64,000 nucleotides of DNA from Istiophorus platypterus. Taxonomy: Eukaryota; Chordata; Actinopteri; Istiophoriformes; Istiophoridae. The position numbers and the translations under genes were made by a program. Below the pieces are notes generated by a model, which was not told where the DNA came from, did not search any database, and saw only the letters and a program-made list of their open reading frames with translations. Shown piece after piece: positions 46,401 through 59,355 of the stretch (positions are counted from its first letter, which is position 1; the number at the start of each line of letters is the position of its first letter). Where the stretch lies: assembly GCA_016859345.1 (NCBI GenBank), contig CM029121.1, positions 5,464,029 to 5,528,028 on the forward strand, read 5' to 3'.

Positions 46401-48649
46401 CCCCTTCTGAGCCAATCCTGCTAGTACTCAAACCTTCACAAACATTAGGAAGCTCCATTCACAACAACATCAGCCTCCTCATTACCGGCTGCAGTTTGTC
46501 AGGTAAACAGTCTGGGCCAAGAGTTCAGTCAGCAGGTTTTAGATGAGACATTTTAACAGAATCTAACCAGATGTTTGGGACAACAGGGAGAGCTCCACAA
46601 CTGCCATGATTACACCTAACAGTTTAGTTTACAAAGACTTTGACACGGTCAATAGTTACTGTCCTGGCCTCTGCTGAGTAGTGATTAATAGAGCTTTAGA
46701 CATATTAGACAGGCAGGGAAAAATGAGTGGAGAATGGAGCGGAGAGGGAATGAGAGGCTCAGGGGGGTAAAGTGAATGTGAGGAAAAACTTATAGGAGAA
46801 ACAAGAGGAAGAATCTGAAAGCATGTTGAAAGAGGAGAGAATGAGAATGAGGATGTGGGGATAATATAAGGATAAGGAATTATTTGTTTAAGGCATGTTT
46901 AGCAGAGAGTGGGAGAGTCTGCTCTGTGGATAAGTTTTAACCCTCAGTTCTGCAACTCAAATAAAGACCCCCCCCCCATTAACTGAACCAGGTAGATTCA
47001 AAAAATATTTTCAATGTGTGCACCTAAATTAAAACATGCAGTAAAAAGTGTGATTACCTATGCTGTTTGTTTCTTTAGCAAGTCACAAGGAGCTATTATA
47101 ATAAACCTAAACCTATCCTTCATTTTAATTTTCATCAGTTCTACAGGTAAACGTGATGTCTGAGGAAATCCCCACAAATGAGTGATAAATCATGAATAAT
47201 TCATAAATATATTTTTCTATGTTACAGCAGAAACACTGGAATTGTAGTGTGAGTATGGCAGGGTGTGCCTTGCTGTTGGTGTGGTATTTATCCACCCCCC
47301 CGCCATGTAACATGGCGGCCTCATAAAACAGAAGATAAGAGAAGACGAGAGGAGAAGCCTTTATTCGCTTTCAGTTGGGGAACAAAGCCGATGGGCTGAA
47401 GGAGGATAATAGTCTTTAAGGCAGACAGTTAACAAGGCACACACACATATACACACATGCTTTCAACAGCATAGGTGACACTAAAGCCATTATGGCAGTC
47501 TTCAGTAAATCTCACAAACATATTGAGAGATACCCAGCCTTTAAATAAAAGGAATAATGTAACTTTACACTGACTGCTATTACTATTAGACACTGGGACT
47601 CTGAGATGCCATTAGCTGCTTCTTGCGTTAATAGTGAAATATATAAAAACCAAACTGGATAACAGCAATGCTGCAAAACATTCATCTGATCCCAGAACAG
47701 TTCTAAATATCACTTTCTTCATACCAGTTTGGAGTAGGCTTTTGTCAACCCACTGCCCAGAGCCAATCCGTCTTTTGATAAACTTGAGAGTGTCAGTAAG
47801 GGGCAGGCCACACAATAATGCCACCTCTACACCAATCAAAACTTCCAAACAAGGACACCAATAAAAGAGTCTGTTATAGCCTAAAGTCAGCAAATCAACA
47901 GCATGGAGAGGATGAAGCGCGTGTTTGTCCTGGTTAAGCTAAATTTCGAACAATGTCAGATGGTACTGTATTTCTACATCAAGTATTTGGACGAACATGT
48001 CCTGTGGTGTCTGATTAAAAGAATTCACATCTATTCATTTTGATCATGTGCTTCCTCCCATTCAGGGTCACTGGCTACTGGAGAATATTTCAGCATGCGT
48101 TGAATTGAAGGGAGAGAAACACAATGATCATCACCGCTACACTCAGAGAAAACCTAATTCAAAGTCTGAACTCAATGTGTTGAAAAAAAAAACAAAACAA
48201 AAACCCTTAACAAACTGATTCCAGCTCCACACAGGTAGGACCTGGTCTGGGATTTCAACACAGGTTGTTCTGCAAACCACAGGACAATGCTACAGTAATA
48301 TATTTGAAAACAACTTCTCTAAGGCTGCATGAATAATTCTCCTGGTAATGTGAGTCGGGTGTATGTCACGGTTCTCCACAGACAAGCCACTCTAACAATG
48401 TTAAGTACACAGAATAGTACAAATGACTCTAAGCTAAGACAGTTGGCCAAGTCTAACTTATTCCTATCCATTCATTCATCTCTTTACTTTCTCAAAATTT
48501 AATTTCCAACGAAAACTGGGGAACTGGGAACATGAGTGCCCAGACTGTGCTTGTGCTACTTACCACCACATGGTAGAATGTTTTGTTTTGCTTGCAAAAT
48601 TTTTGGCAGTAATGAAAAGTCACCATAGCAGTGTAAGCAATTGTAACAG

Positions 48650-49090
48650 GAAACACGCCATGGAGAAAATATCATAACACAAAGGCTCTTACCATCATAA
48701 GAAAGATGTGATTGTGTATATCAGCCAGGCAACTGCCAGTGGCACAGTGGACTCTCAACTAAAAAAACAGCTCTATGATGAGTGGGTGCGACTGTTGGAA
48801 CCAGGTTCTTCAAAGGGTTGCTGCTGTCATTAAGTATTTAAGAGAGCATTGACTATCTTTGAGGGGTCATAGCCATATATTTGGAGCTGATAACAGTGGA
48901 AATTATTTGGGTAGTGAGGATATTATAAGCCAGTTTGATCCATTCCTGAAAGCCCATATCAAACAGTATGGAAATGCCATAGCTATTCAACTAATAGGAG
49001 AATGAGGGTTCTCATCGAAACTATCAGTCGTGTTAAAGTGTCAAAATACTTCTCAATACTGAGGAGTGTTTCCTTAAGTTTCCCATCATT
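48650..49090 (+). pseudogene. hAT/ZMYM1-like transposase fossil
   Basis: Three plus-strand frames, joined only by eye as separate pieces, resemble the middle of hAT transposases of the ZMYM1-like type. One piece near 48696-48795 contains QLKKQLYDEWVRLL. A second, 48799-49002, reads RVAAVIKYLREH, a stop, LSLRGH, then NSGNYLGSEDIISQFDPFLK. A third from 49002 reads ETISRVKVSKYFSI. RGH, the GN-L and FDP spacing, and KYFSI are family landmarks. One in-frame stop and at least two frameshifts show that it is dead; the catalytic C-terminal part was not identified. Confidence 0.75.
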
Positions 49091-50061
49091 ATCCACACCA
49101 GAAAAACCCTGTAATTCTGTTTTTAAGTGTATCGCTAGAGTCGGTAAAGCTTTATTGTGTAAATATCTGCGAAGAAACAGAAATCTTTTTTGTTTGTTTA
49201 AACACTCTTCAACTCCTACTCCAGGTCGATGTCACACTGGGATTGCAGGCTAATGAAAAGAGCCTCATTGAAGAAATGAAAACGCTTTCAGATTGAAGAT
49301 GGTCGGCGCAATCAGACGCAGCCAAAAGCCCTGCATTTGAATTATGCAGCAATCACTACAAAAACATTGCTTATGATGAGCACCAGCCCCTAACTACACG
49401 GTGAGAGGCCAGAGAACTTACGAGAAAATGGATAAGTTAAAAATAGCATTTCTCTGCAATAAGATAAGAATAACATTCTCCTGCAATTACAAACGTCCAT
49501 GACCCCAAGGCCTACAGTAATAATAAGACACCCTGGTTGTTCTAGATGCCAGCTTGGAGGATAGTATTAAATCTAACTCGACACTAAATCAGTATCAGTG
49601 AGTCGGTAATATGGGAGCAGCTGTGATCTGAGCGTATAAGCATAGTTGCAGATGTTTAGGGAGGCAAACATCAAATAAAACTATGTGGCAGACTGCTTTA
49701 CCAAACACAGAGTGGTTGTACAGTGTATAACAGAGTCATAAGGTTCACATGGGTGAGATGGCACCATGCACTACACATACACCTAAAAGAACTCGAAAAA
49801 TGCTGGGGGAAAAAAAATGGTACTTCAAATGAGATGTGCTACCAACACAAGAATCACCTCTTCAAATATTTATATCTATGAGGCAGCTTTCATGGCTTTA
49901 ACCGGGGCTGCAACTATCATTTTCATCATCATCAGTAAATCATAGAAAACAGTTTGTATACTCTGACCAGGATTCATAACCCAAACTCCCTCTTATGTTT
50001 TACGAATCATCAAATGTTAGCAATTTTCTTAAACGAGAATCTATGAGACTGGACTTAGGCA

Positions 50062-50345
50062 CAGCAGTATTTTGAGCCAAATACTAATGCTAATGTAATC
50101 ATACTAACATGGTGACAGTGACAATGCTAACATGTTGATGTTCAGCAAGTATAATGTTCACCATGTTCCTTATCTTAGTTTAGCGTGTTAGCATGCTAAT
50201 AAAAATTTGGGCAAATTTAAATTTTGAGCTGATGATGCCACTAGATGGAAAATCAAAGGACCACCAAAGTTATTACAATTCATCCTGAGAAGGACATGAC
50301 TGTGTGTACTGGATTTCATGCCGACTGAATCAATAGATGATGAGG
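50062..50345 (+). repeat. Dispersed repeat family R1, copy 3
   Basis: The most complete copy: ATACTAATGCTAATG, GTGACAATGCTAACATG, ATAATGTTCACCATGTT, AGCGTGTTAGCATGCTAA, then ATGATGCCACTAGATGG, GACCACCAAAGTTATTAC and TGGATTTCATGCC. There is no coding capacity. Confidence 0.75.
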
Positions 50346-51343
50346 CATTCCATTCGCAAATGTAAATCTCATGGCAGCGCTGGAGACAAGTGAAAGTCAG
50401 TAGGGACCATGAACACTGCTAGTGTGACCAAAGAATACACACCATTAATCAATTAGTGTAATAACTTATAATCTATTGTTGATTCAATCCTGCATTTATA
50501 TACTGATTTAATGAATAATATGACTTGAACAATAATTTTTTTGTGTTTGTGTCACCTGAATGCAGATTAGGAACTGAGGTCCAACAGCTTCCATCAGGTT
50601 GTGACAAAAACAAGTCCTCACCAAAGTGCCGTTATCCAAAGTCTTTTTTCTTTGCGGAGATGGGAGGGTGGGGGGTTAATTTGGTGTCATGGAAACAGCA
50701 GCCGATTGGGCCTCATGGGAGGTGAACAGGAGGATGCTGTAACCAGGAGCAACTGAGTTGTAAGTGGGGTTACTGTATCCTTGATCTGTTGAGAGATAAA
50801 CTGCTTGGTCAATGCTTTATTACAGAAAGCTGAAAGAGGGCAGGAAACCCTATTTTTACCCTCATGTGAAGTTGTTCTCTGTCGTGTTAAGATGAAGTGG
50901 GACCAACTTTTATTAGTTATCAGTGAATTTGGAGCTAAACACATTGGCACCATAGTCCTTGGACTCTTAATGATGAAAGTATAATAATATTCGCAAGTTT
51001 AGTTCATAGCAGTTCTATGGGTTTATCAACTACACAAAAGTGTAGAAAATACAAAGCAAGTGTGGAAACCACATATAAATGCAGTCACTGTATAAGTTAA
51101 TTCATGTTTGATTCCCTAAGAGACCTTTAAGCAGAGTTAAACGCACATGAAATACACACATTCAAACACACCCAACAAGGCCACGGTGTTAATTATGTGA
51201 CATGTAAATGTCATGTCTTAAGTGCACCTGGTGCTTTCAGGCTCATAACAGAAGACCCCCCCCCTTCCATCAGTACACCCAGACTGTGTACATAGATACT
51301 AATCAGAACGCACACAACCTCGCGTGAGTGGCAGCTCCCAACC

Positions 51344-51381
51344 GTTGCTAATTAAGGGAGGAAAAGTCAGGAATTAGCAAC
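51344..51381. repeat. Perfect inverted repeat, 10-bp arms
   Basis: GTTGCTAATT (51344-51353) and its complement (51372-51381) are separated by 18 bp. The arms contain TAAT homeodomain-like cores. Confidence 0.9.
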
Positions 51382-54300
51382 CGCTGTTTGATTCTCTCCC
51401 AATATGAAGCATGCAGAGGAACTAACACCGAGCAGCTTTGCTTCTGATCACCAGCACTGCCAGTCATCTACAGTAGCTGCGTTCACCATGGAAAACCCGA
51501 CACTTTTTGAGGCTGAGGCACCTCATTTTTCAAGTGGTGTGGCAGGTACTTCCTCTGTTACTAATGGTGTAATCCAGCAACAAGCATATTTCATGGTGAG
51601 ATAATGGATAATGGTACTTCCAAATCTGTACTGTCAGATATCACATGCCTAATTACTTTCTCTGACAAAAGCCACGCCATCAAACTGGGTTCAGATTGTA
51701 ACGTTTAAATTTACAAAAGTTGGAACACATGACACAGAAAGATTTAATTCTTTCCAGTTTTTATGTGACTTCGATTTTTTGGTTTGTCCTGAACAAATGA
51801 AAAAATGTGCAACATGATAAACGAATAGAAAGGATGATATGATACTGAACACAATGAGATACAGACATTCACACCTCAGAGACTTTTGTTCCAGTGCAGT
51901 TTGTGTTGTGCACTGCTGGCCTGATAAGACGACTGAATTGCCATCTCGTTTGGACTCTAATCTCAGGAATCAAAAACAGTGATGAAAGTATTACAGAACA
52001 CTGCTCTCCCTCTACTGTGCTTCATTCTCCACTGTGGCATGCTTAGTGCCACGAAACATAAAACCAGCACAGGAAATGCTGCTTTGCCAGTGTAGGACTG
52101 TGCAACAAAGGGCATAAAGTTCATGTTAGCTTTTTCTCTTTAGAAGGCGTAAGTATTTTGCCTAGACCAATTAATAGCAAGTGATATATCTGTCCCAACT
52201 TTATTTTCAGACAACACAAAAGCTGCAATAGCAGTTGCCAGCAGCAATTAGTTTTTCACAACGAATGAACAACTATGTCGAGCTATTCCTTTTCTGTCTT
52301 AGAACAACCTATAAAGCTGTATTAATTTCATTCACCCTTTATCTTTTTTGCATCAGTTTTTTTTGCTGTTGCTCATGGCTGTAGCTATTTTCTGATTCAG
52401 AACAATGATTTACTTTTGCTAACTAAGCATCTGATTGGTCTGATCGTTTTTCGATTTCTACTTTCTTTATTTGGATTTTTTCAATACTGAGAAGCGGTTG
52501 TGCAGAGGGAAGTCATGTTCTTGTTTCAAAACAGAATAGAAAGTAAGTCTAAAAGCCAAACAGAAAATATGAGTAACTGGTACTATCAAGAACCCTGATT
52601 ATAGCATTGGCATGGTAAATACTTAACATCTCAGGTCATTCCCCCAGGTAACTGCAGGTTACTAAAGAAGCTAGGAATTAGACTAGGCACAAACAACCAA
52701 ACTTGTAAAAGGGATGAGAATTCAAAATGTTATTTCTAAAAGGGTTCCTGATATTATAAAAACAAAACAAAACAAAGCACTGTATTTACATGTCAAAACT
52801 TGTCATGTGATATTCTTCACTTATGGTCATTTTGTGCTGCAAGTCATTAAAACCTTTGCTTCTACATTACCAAAGCCTGGAATAATGTACACATTAGTAG
52901 TGCACAGGAAAAACCAACCATAAATCTTTTTTCATAACATTTTAAGTTGTCAAAGCAGGTTTATCTAATCCCATTAATGATGACTCATTTGCATAGGGAC
53001 CTTATTCAAGAGGTTGGAACTGGTTGACCAGTTATTAATAACACATGTTAAAATATTTTGAATGAATAAGAGCTTTGACACCTTTACCAACCTTAGGTGG
53101 ACTGCTGCTTTAACTCTACACTTGCAACCAACTGACTGTCAGCTTCTCGTCAAATATCCAATAAATGTCCGAATACACTGTACTACAGGTATCCCCATCC
53201 AAATGTTCCCCTGTGTACATGCACACACCCACACACTAACAATAACATGGCTGTAATCGGACACAATAGGGCTCTGATATCATCACTGTTTGTTTGTTCA
53301 GATTGTAAAGTAGGTCTTTGTGTGTGTCAGTAAGCGTCTGTGTGTGTGTGTTTGAGAGACGGGAAAAGTGGTTGAAAAGGTCACATCAGTGAGTCAATGA
53401 CTGCCTCTCACACCTCCGGCACTTAAGTGGAGAATCAGGTTGGAATGATTAAAGGCTTCGCTTTGTTCCTGATGAATTGTTTAGACTCGTAATTTCCAAG
53501 TGGCCTTTGGTTTCAATCTTTTCCTTCCTCATAACACCAATCAATAGTCCAAGGACTGTGCAGGTACAGTAAGGATGACTGTGAAGGTTGTGAAGGTGAA
53601 CTGGTAAGGAAGATTAATCTGATGATGCAATTGAGTATTTTCCACTTAAGATTTTACTATGTAAAGTCAATGATAGATGAGAGATGTGCTTTTTGGTTAA
53701 ATGCCAAAACACAGTCTATGATTTGGACAAGTTTAAGAGTTTAGACGCTTGTTGGTGTAGTCTTTCCTTCCTATCCTCAGTTACATCCCTCTGTCACACA
53801 CTGTGAGCTCTACTTCCATTGGAGAGGAGAACAGAAGATGAGGAATGGAGGGCAAGAGGAAAGCTAGGCCAAGACCAGAACAGACAACAGTACATGGGCA
53901 TGCAAGGGAAAATAGAGGTTACTGTAACTGAGAGAAGAGTGGAATGATGGTGAGAAAAATGGAGAGGAAAAGGCAGAGGAAGGGGGATACACTTTAGAGC
54001 GACGTGGAAACGTTCGAAAAGAGAACAGGAGGCATGGAGGGCTGAGGGTACCAAATGCCCACTCAACCCACAGGCAGCTCAGCTTTGTTCCTGCAGAGCT
54101 GCCAAATCTGGATCGGCCAGGGAGTCCTGCCACACAAGCACCGAGACCCAGTTTAAAAAGTCCCAGTGTAGCTCGCAGGGCAGAGTGGGAGGGAGAGAGG
54201 GTGAGGGAGGGAAAGAAATGAAGGTGGATGGAACAAAAAAGGGGGTAAAGTAAAGAAGCAAGGAAGGAGAGAAAAAGCAGTTGACTGAAAAGAAAAATGA

Positions 54301-55084
54301 CTGAAGGATTTCCTCGGACTAACAGAATGAATGAAGCAAGAAGGAGGAGATTAAAAGTACCAATAGTTCCTCAGGACTCCTTTTCCCTAAGTAATTCTTA
54401 AAAAAAAAAATAAACTATTGTATAATTAAAAAATCTGTGGTGCACATTTAAAAAAACATGCTTTGAACTTTTTGATTAAAAGATAAAAGACTTCTATAAT
54501 ATTTTACTCTCGGTATATCTGACTGACTCAAAATGTTGTCCCCAAATCCAACCATCCTCCTCTCTTCAACCTCATTTATAAAATTACAATTCTGTATCTA
54601 AAGGCTTCCTCTTATGCTCTGCGCTCCTGCAGGTTTGATACCATACAAATATTCCAAGTGAACAGACCTAAAATAGGGGGGATTGATCAGCGTCAGGTGA
54701 GGAAAATGTCTTCAAAGGGCGTCTTAACTCTCAGCCTTTGATCCAAATCCACGCGACCAAGACGGTGAACAAAGGGACTTCAATCCCCTCTGGTCTCCTC
54801 CCTCTCAAGCTCTTTTTTCTGCAGGCCACCAAAGCAACCTGCATGGAATCCTTTTTGCTTTTCTCTGCACTGTTTCCTTTACATCACATCACTCCTGCAC
54901 CACAATGGTAACTCATTCAGACATCCTGCTGTAGGGCTCTGTTTGTTCTTCTGTTATAACAGCGCTGTTATACTGTACAAAGCTAAGTGCCTGGTCAAGA
55001 TATTGTACTGTGTTGCTATAAATTTCTCATTTTGTAGAAACAGTAAATGATTCAGAGTCACCCTGGGAACTGATCACTGCAGAT

Positions 55085-55460
55085 TCAAAAGAAGATTTTG
55101 ACATTTCGAGAAATATAGTTGTTTTGCTTTCTTCTTTGCTTTCTTCCAGATTGTTAGATAAGAAGACTTGTGTTTGTATGACAAGTATAAAGCCAGGAGA
55201 TGATTATCTTAGCTTGGCATAAAGACTGGGGAAACAGGGGAAAGAATTGGCCTGGTTCTGTCTAAATTTAACAAAATGCAAACCAGCACCTTTACAGCTC
55301 ACTGATTAATACGTTATATCTTGTCGCCTTTATCCATCTGCAAACCAGAAAGATAAAATGGCAAACTGTGGTTTTGGGAAGTGATAAGCTCTTTGTGCTA
55401 ACCTAAGTTGTCCACCTGCTGGCTTTAGCTTTATATTTACTGTGCAGACATGAGATTACA
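55085..55460 (+). repeat. Dispersed repeat family R2, long copy
   Basis: TTTTGACATTTCGAGAAATA, TTGTTAGATAAGAAGACTTG, TTAGCTTGGCATAAAGACTGG, GAAACAGGGGAAAG, GGCCTGGTTCTGTCTAAATTTAACAAAATGCAA, CACCTTTACAGCTCACTGATTAATACGTTATATC. It is the clearest single-arm copy in the window. Confidence 0.7.
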
Positions 55461-56621
55461 GATATGTTCATTTTAGTTCTGTTGCAGCAAAAATCTTGCT
55501 CATATCCTCGTTTTAGTGCTAACCATCTTTTTTTAGAGTGCATTACAATCACCAGAAAACTGAAGAGACAAACACATTTCTATACCTATAGACCCCCGAC
55601 TGCCACGTTTGAACTATCCTCTAACATTTTCTTCTGCCATATCAGCAGTGATAATAAGAAATAAGTTACTTGTGACACAAACAGAATCAAAAACGAAAAT
55701 ACTATTGTTCACCTTCTCGACCGGGGTCATTTCCTATGCATAGGATCTGGTTTAATGCTTGCAAAACAGGCTGTGTCTTTTCAAATCATTTAATCAATCT
55801 TGTTATGAATGCAGATTATGTTTTCTCCCAGTTGTGCTTTGACAGTTGCTGAGAATGCTCATAATAATGTGCTGACTTCAACAACTGGTATAAAGTTATG
55901 TAAGTCATTCCTGAATCCCACTTGTAGCACTATAATTAAAGAACGCAGTGGGATACTGAGATGAGTTTGGCAGAGGACAACTTTCTGTCCCCTCTAACTT
56001 CACTCATTTTGAATGCTTACATGGCCAATCCGTGTCATCATGCTGTATTCTTATTTTTTCAGATGGATTCATGAGCATAAAATGAGTGACGTCTCAGTGC
56101 AGAAGTGCACAAATCACAATTCACTTTGGTTAAAAGGGAACTTGTGGGTAAGGCACCAAAGAGAAAAACAGAAAGAGATTTAGCCACTTTCCTGTTGATC
56201 CAGTTTTTTATTGTGAAAAGAAATACTGGACATGTGTAATTTTCACGCATGTAAACAGCATTTTCACATTTAGCTAGCTTAGTGTGGGCACAGTCTTATT
56301 CAACAACAGCAAAATATTTGTTCATGTCTGCAATTTACACCTTTCAGCTTCAGTTGAATTGAAGGAAACGCGATGCATTGGTTTTTCCAAGAAATAAGGA
56401 GAATTGTGAGAGGACACCCATACATTCTTGTTACGTTCTTCATTTTAATTTTTTTTTTTACAAACACTTTCCTCCATTTTTTCCTTCCTTTTTGTCCTAC
56501 AGACAGAACATCCCCTATCTCCTCTGTCATCTGTTTCCCTCAGCGTGCAGCACTGTGGGGCTTGTTAGCAGCAGTGTCAGTGATTAAAGACTGCAGGTAA
56601 TTAGATACACATGACACCATT

Positions 56622-56652
56622 CTGACTGACTGACTGGCTGACTGGCTGACTG
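56622..56652. repeat. (CTGA)n tetranucleotide repeat
   Basis: About eight units of CTGA with CTGG variants. Confidence 0.9.
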
Positions 56653-57889
56653 ATGAGCTGCAGCAACAGCCGGCAGACGAGCTGAATGTTTTTGTATACA
56701 GAGTCAAATGCTTCCAGCTAATGTCACCAGGTGGAAAGTTATGTACATGCAGAACTGATTTGATAATTTGTGTGCTGTACATGGTATTTCAGTTTCTTCT
56801 GTTCTTTCAGTCTCAAATATTCTGCATCATTGTTCAGGTATGTATAGCAATAAGGCAAGCAGGGAACCATAGGTACTGTGTTTGTAGCCTTTAAGCAGTA
56901 AAGAAAATCAGGGATTCTGCAAACTTTTTACTGAGGATATGGACCATTTCAGTATGGCGCTCATCAGTTTATCCAGAAACTGATGACATGCACTTCAAGT
57001 GACAGCAGGAGGTACACTCAGATGGAAGAATGTTTTTTCTTTATGGGATGAGGGAATTCTTGTCATTCTAAAGATGAATAAACCATTTCAAAACCCAATA
57101 AATTATCTAAGAAAAACATTGTCACAAAGCTAAAAACAGACTTGTTTTCCTTAGCAAACGGAAGCCTCTTTTGGACATACATGGCTTTCAGTGGACAGCA
57201 GCAAAATCCTAAGTTTAAAAATCTCCTACTCATCAAACTATCAAACGTTTCCTTCCAGTAGCAAAACACAGACACAACCAAAGTTCAGTCTGGAATTAAG
57301 ATGGTCTACATTTTTTGAGGTTTTTACCAGATTTTGTTTTAGTAAATTACTGGGTAAATAAATTGCTCCTATTACTACTACTTACTAGCTACAGCTGGTA
57401 TTGCTCTGTAGCCTTATTTTATGTTTATCTTCCTAAGTCATTTATTATATGTTAGACTGTAGCTGCTCTATCACTGCTACAAATCAAAGTGAGTTCCTCC
57501 AACAGCTCGGCCTACACACTGAAGTTCCACCTTTACAGTATCAGGGTTAGTTTGACTCATGTTTCTATCCTAGTTTCAGTCGGCGTTGTCTGCTGGGTTT
57601 GCCATTGATGGTCAATCTGCTTATTTCCAGGGTCACTAGTTTAACATATGAGGGCTATGAGTGGCAGATGAACTGGCTTACACTAACAGAACACAAACTG
57701 AGGAACCAGCTGGTTGATATGACGTCCATCTGTTTGAAAAGTCACTCCCCGCCTGCATGACTGTATATCTTATGGCAGGAGGCTAAGTGAATGGCTGCTT
57801 GAATTACCAGGGGACCATTTAATAGATCATTATACCATGGGTGTAATCAATGTGATGAAGTTTCACTTTAAAGCAATTTTATGACCTTT

Positions 57890-58480
57890 TCAGAAATATC
57901 CATCCATCTATCCATCCATTTTACAAATATTCCTGTTTGTTTTCTGGAAGCAAGTTGGACAAGAAGATCAATACTACTCTCATATCTGTCTACAACCAGC
58001 AGCTGTTTAGCTTAGGTTAACATTCAGACTGGAAAAAGAGGTAAGCCTGTAGCCTGTCCGATGGTAACAAAAGATTTAATTTAATCTAATTACCTAATTT
58101 AATTTAATTTCTATAGGGCAGATTTTGTTACTTTTGGGCAGAGCCCGGCTAGTGACTTCCCTTTGCTTATCTCTACAAACATAAGAATAGTTTTGATCTT
58201 TCCATGTGATTTTGGGGGTTTTTCTCCCTCAACATTTGGGAAATGCTTAAGAAGAAACTTAAGAAGAGGTCATTTGACATTTTGGGAAACAAGATTAAAC
58301 TTTTTTTCCCAAAGAGTTAGATGAGAAGATTGGTATCACTCACATGTCCCTACATCTCTAACTATGGTGCTAAAGGAGTAGATTATTTTAAGCATTTAAA
58401 AATGAACCTACTAGCACCCCTGAAACTTAACAATTAACATATTGTACCTCGATCAGAAATGTAAAAACAATAAGTTTCAG
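57890..58480 (+). repeat. Dispersed repeat family R2, two adjacent degenerate copies
   Basis: The first copy, about 57890-58080, carries GAAGATCAATACTACTCTCATATCTG and AGCAGCTGTTTAGCTTAGG. The second, about 58255-58460, carries TTTGACATTTTGGGAAAC, AGTTAGATGAGAAGATTGGTATCACTC and CAATTAACATATTGTACCTCG. Confidence 0.55.
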
Positions 58481-59214
58481 TTTTTTGGGGGTTAACATAT
58501 AAATTGACATATAAATCGTGCACATGCTGATGGACAGATTTTCTAAACTTCGGACGTAGCCAAGCCAGTCTGTTACGCAAAGCCAAGCTAGCCATCTCCT
58601 GGCTATGAAGAGCCGAAGCGAAACCAGAACCTCTGTGTTCCGTCCAGAAGTAAGACAACCTGATTCAATATCCCACAGGGATTTCTAGCATCAATAATAA
58701 TTAAAAATCCAGCCTTAGAACAGAGCCTTTCAACAGTGTGTTGTGTGTTTCATTTGATGTGTTTAGATAAGTATGGTAGTATTATGAAAAAAATGATTGT
58801 TGTTTAACAAACTCTATATCCCATTAGTCCTAGATATTTATGAGCTAAATGTCTTGGCATGACAGAAGAGGTGAGTGCGGCTAGTTCTGACAATGGATGT
58901 AGTAATGGCAGCAAAGGGAGGAGTGGATGTTGTAGAAGTGTACGGACAGCAGAGATCACAGCTAGAACATGGAAAGAATTAATTTGGAAGAGAGCATTGG
59001 CGTTTTTTATGGATAAGGATGAAAGCACATTACGATAACATTAAGTACCTGCTCTGCTTAGGTTTTGGTTGGGATTTGTCATTTTTCTGATGATAAAAGA
59101 TAAACTGTTGATTAAATCTGTTAATATCACAAAGCTTTTTCAGCTTCTTCTTGCCAGTGCGTTAGTGGCTGACAACTTTCTTTAGTATATGCAGAGAAAT
59201 CCTAATGGACACGT

Positions 59215-59355
59215 TTTTTCTTTTTCATAGACCAATGAAAAAAAATGCTGATAGAGTTACTAAAACTAATTAAACAGTATCAGTCTTCTCATCTAACTTT
59301 TGCCAAGAAGGGGAAGAAGCACATTTCCTAAAGTATCAAACTATTCCTTAAAATT
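59215..59355 (-). repeat. Dispersed repeat family R2, inverted fragment
   Basis: Read on the minus strand it gives AATAGTTTGATACTTTAGG, GCTTCTTCCCCTTCTTGGC and AAGTTAGATGAGAAGACTGATAC, the start of the family, facing the copy at 58255. Confidence 0.55.

Noticed and set aside
53794..54261. Minus-strand frame ending LADPDLAALQEQS as a possible terminal exon
   Set aside because: It sits in CT-rich sequence with a weak acceptor (GCGAG), no known family, and an equally open plus-strand reading.
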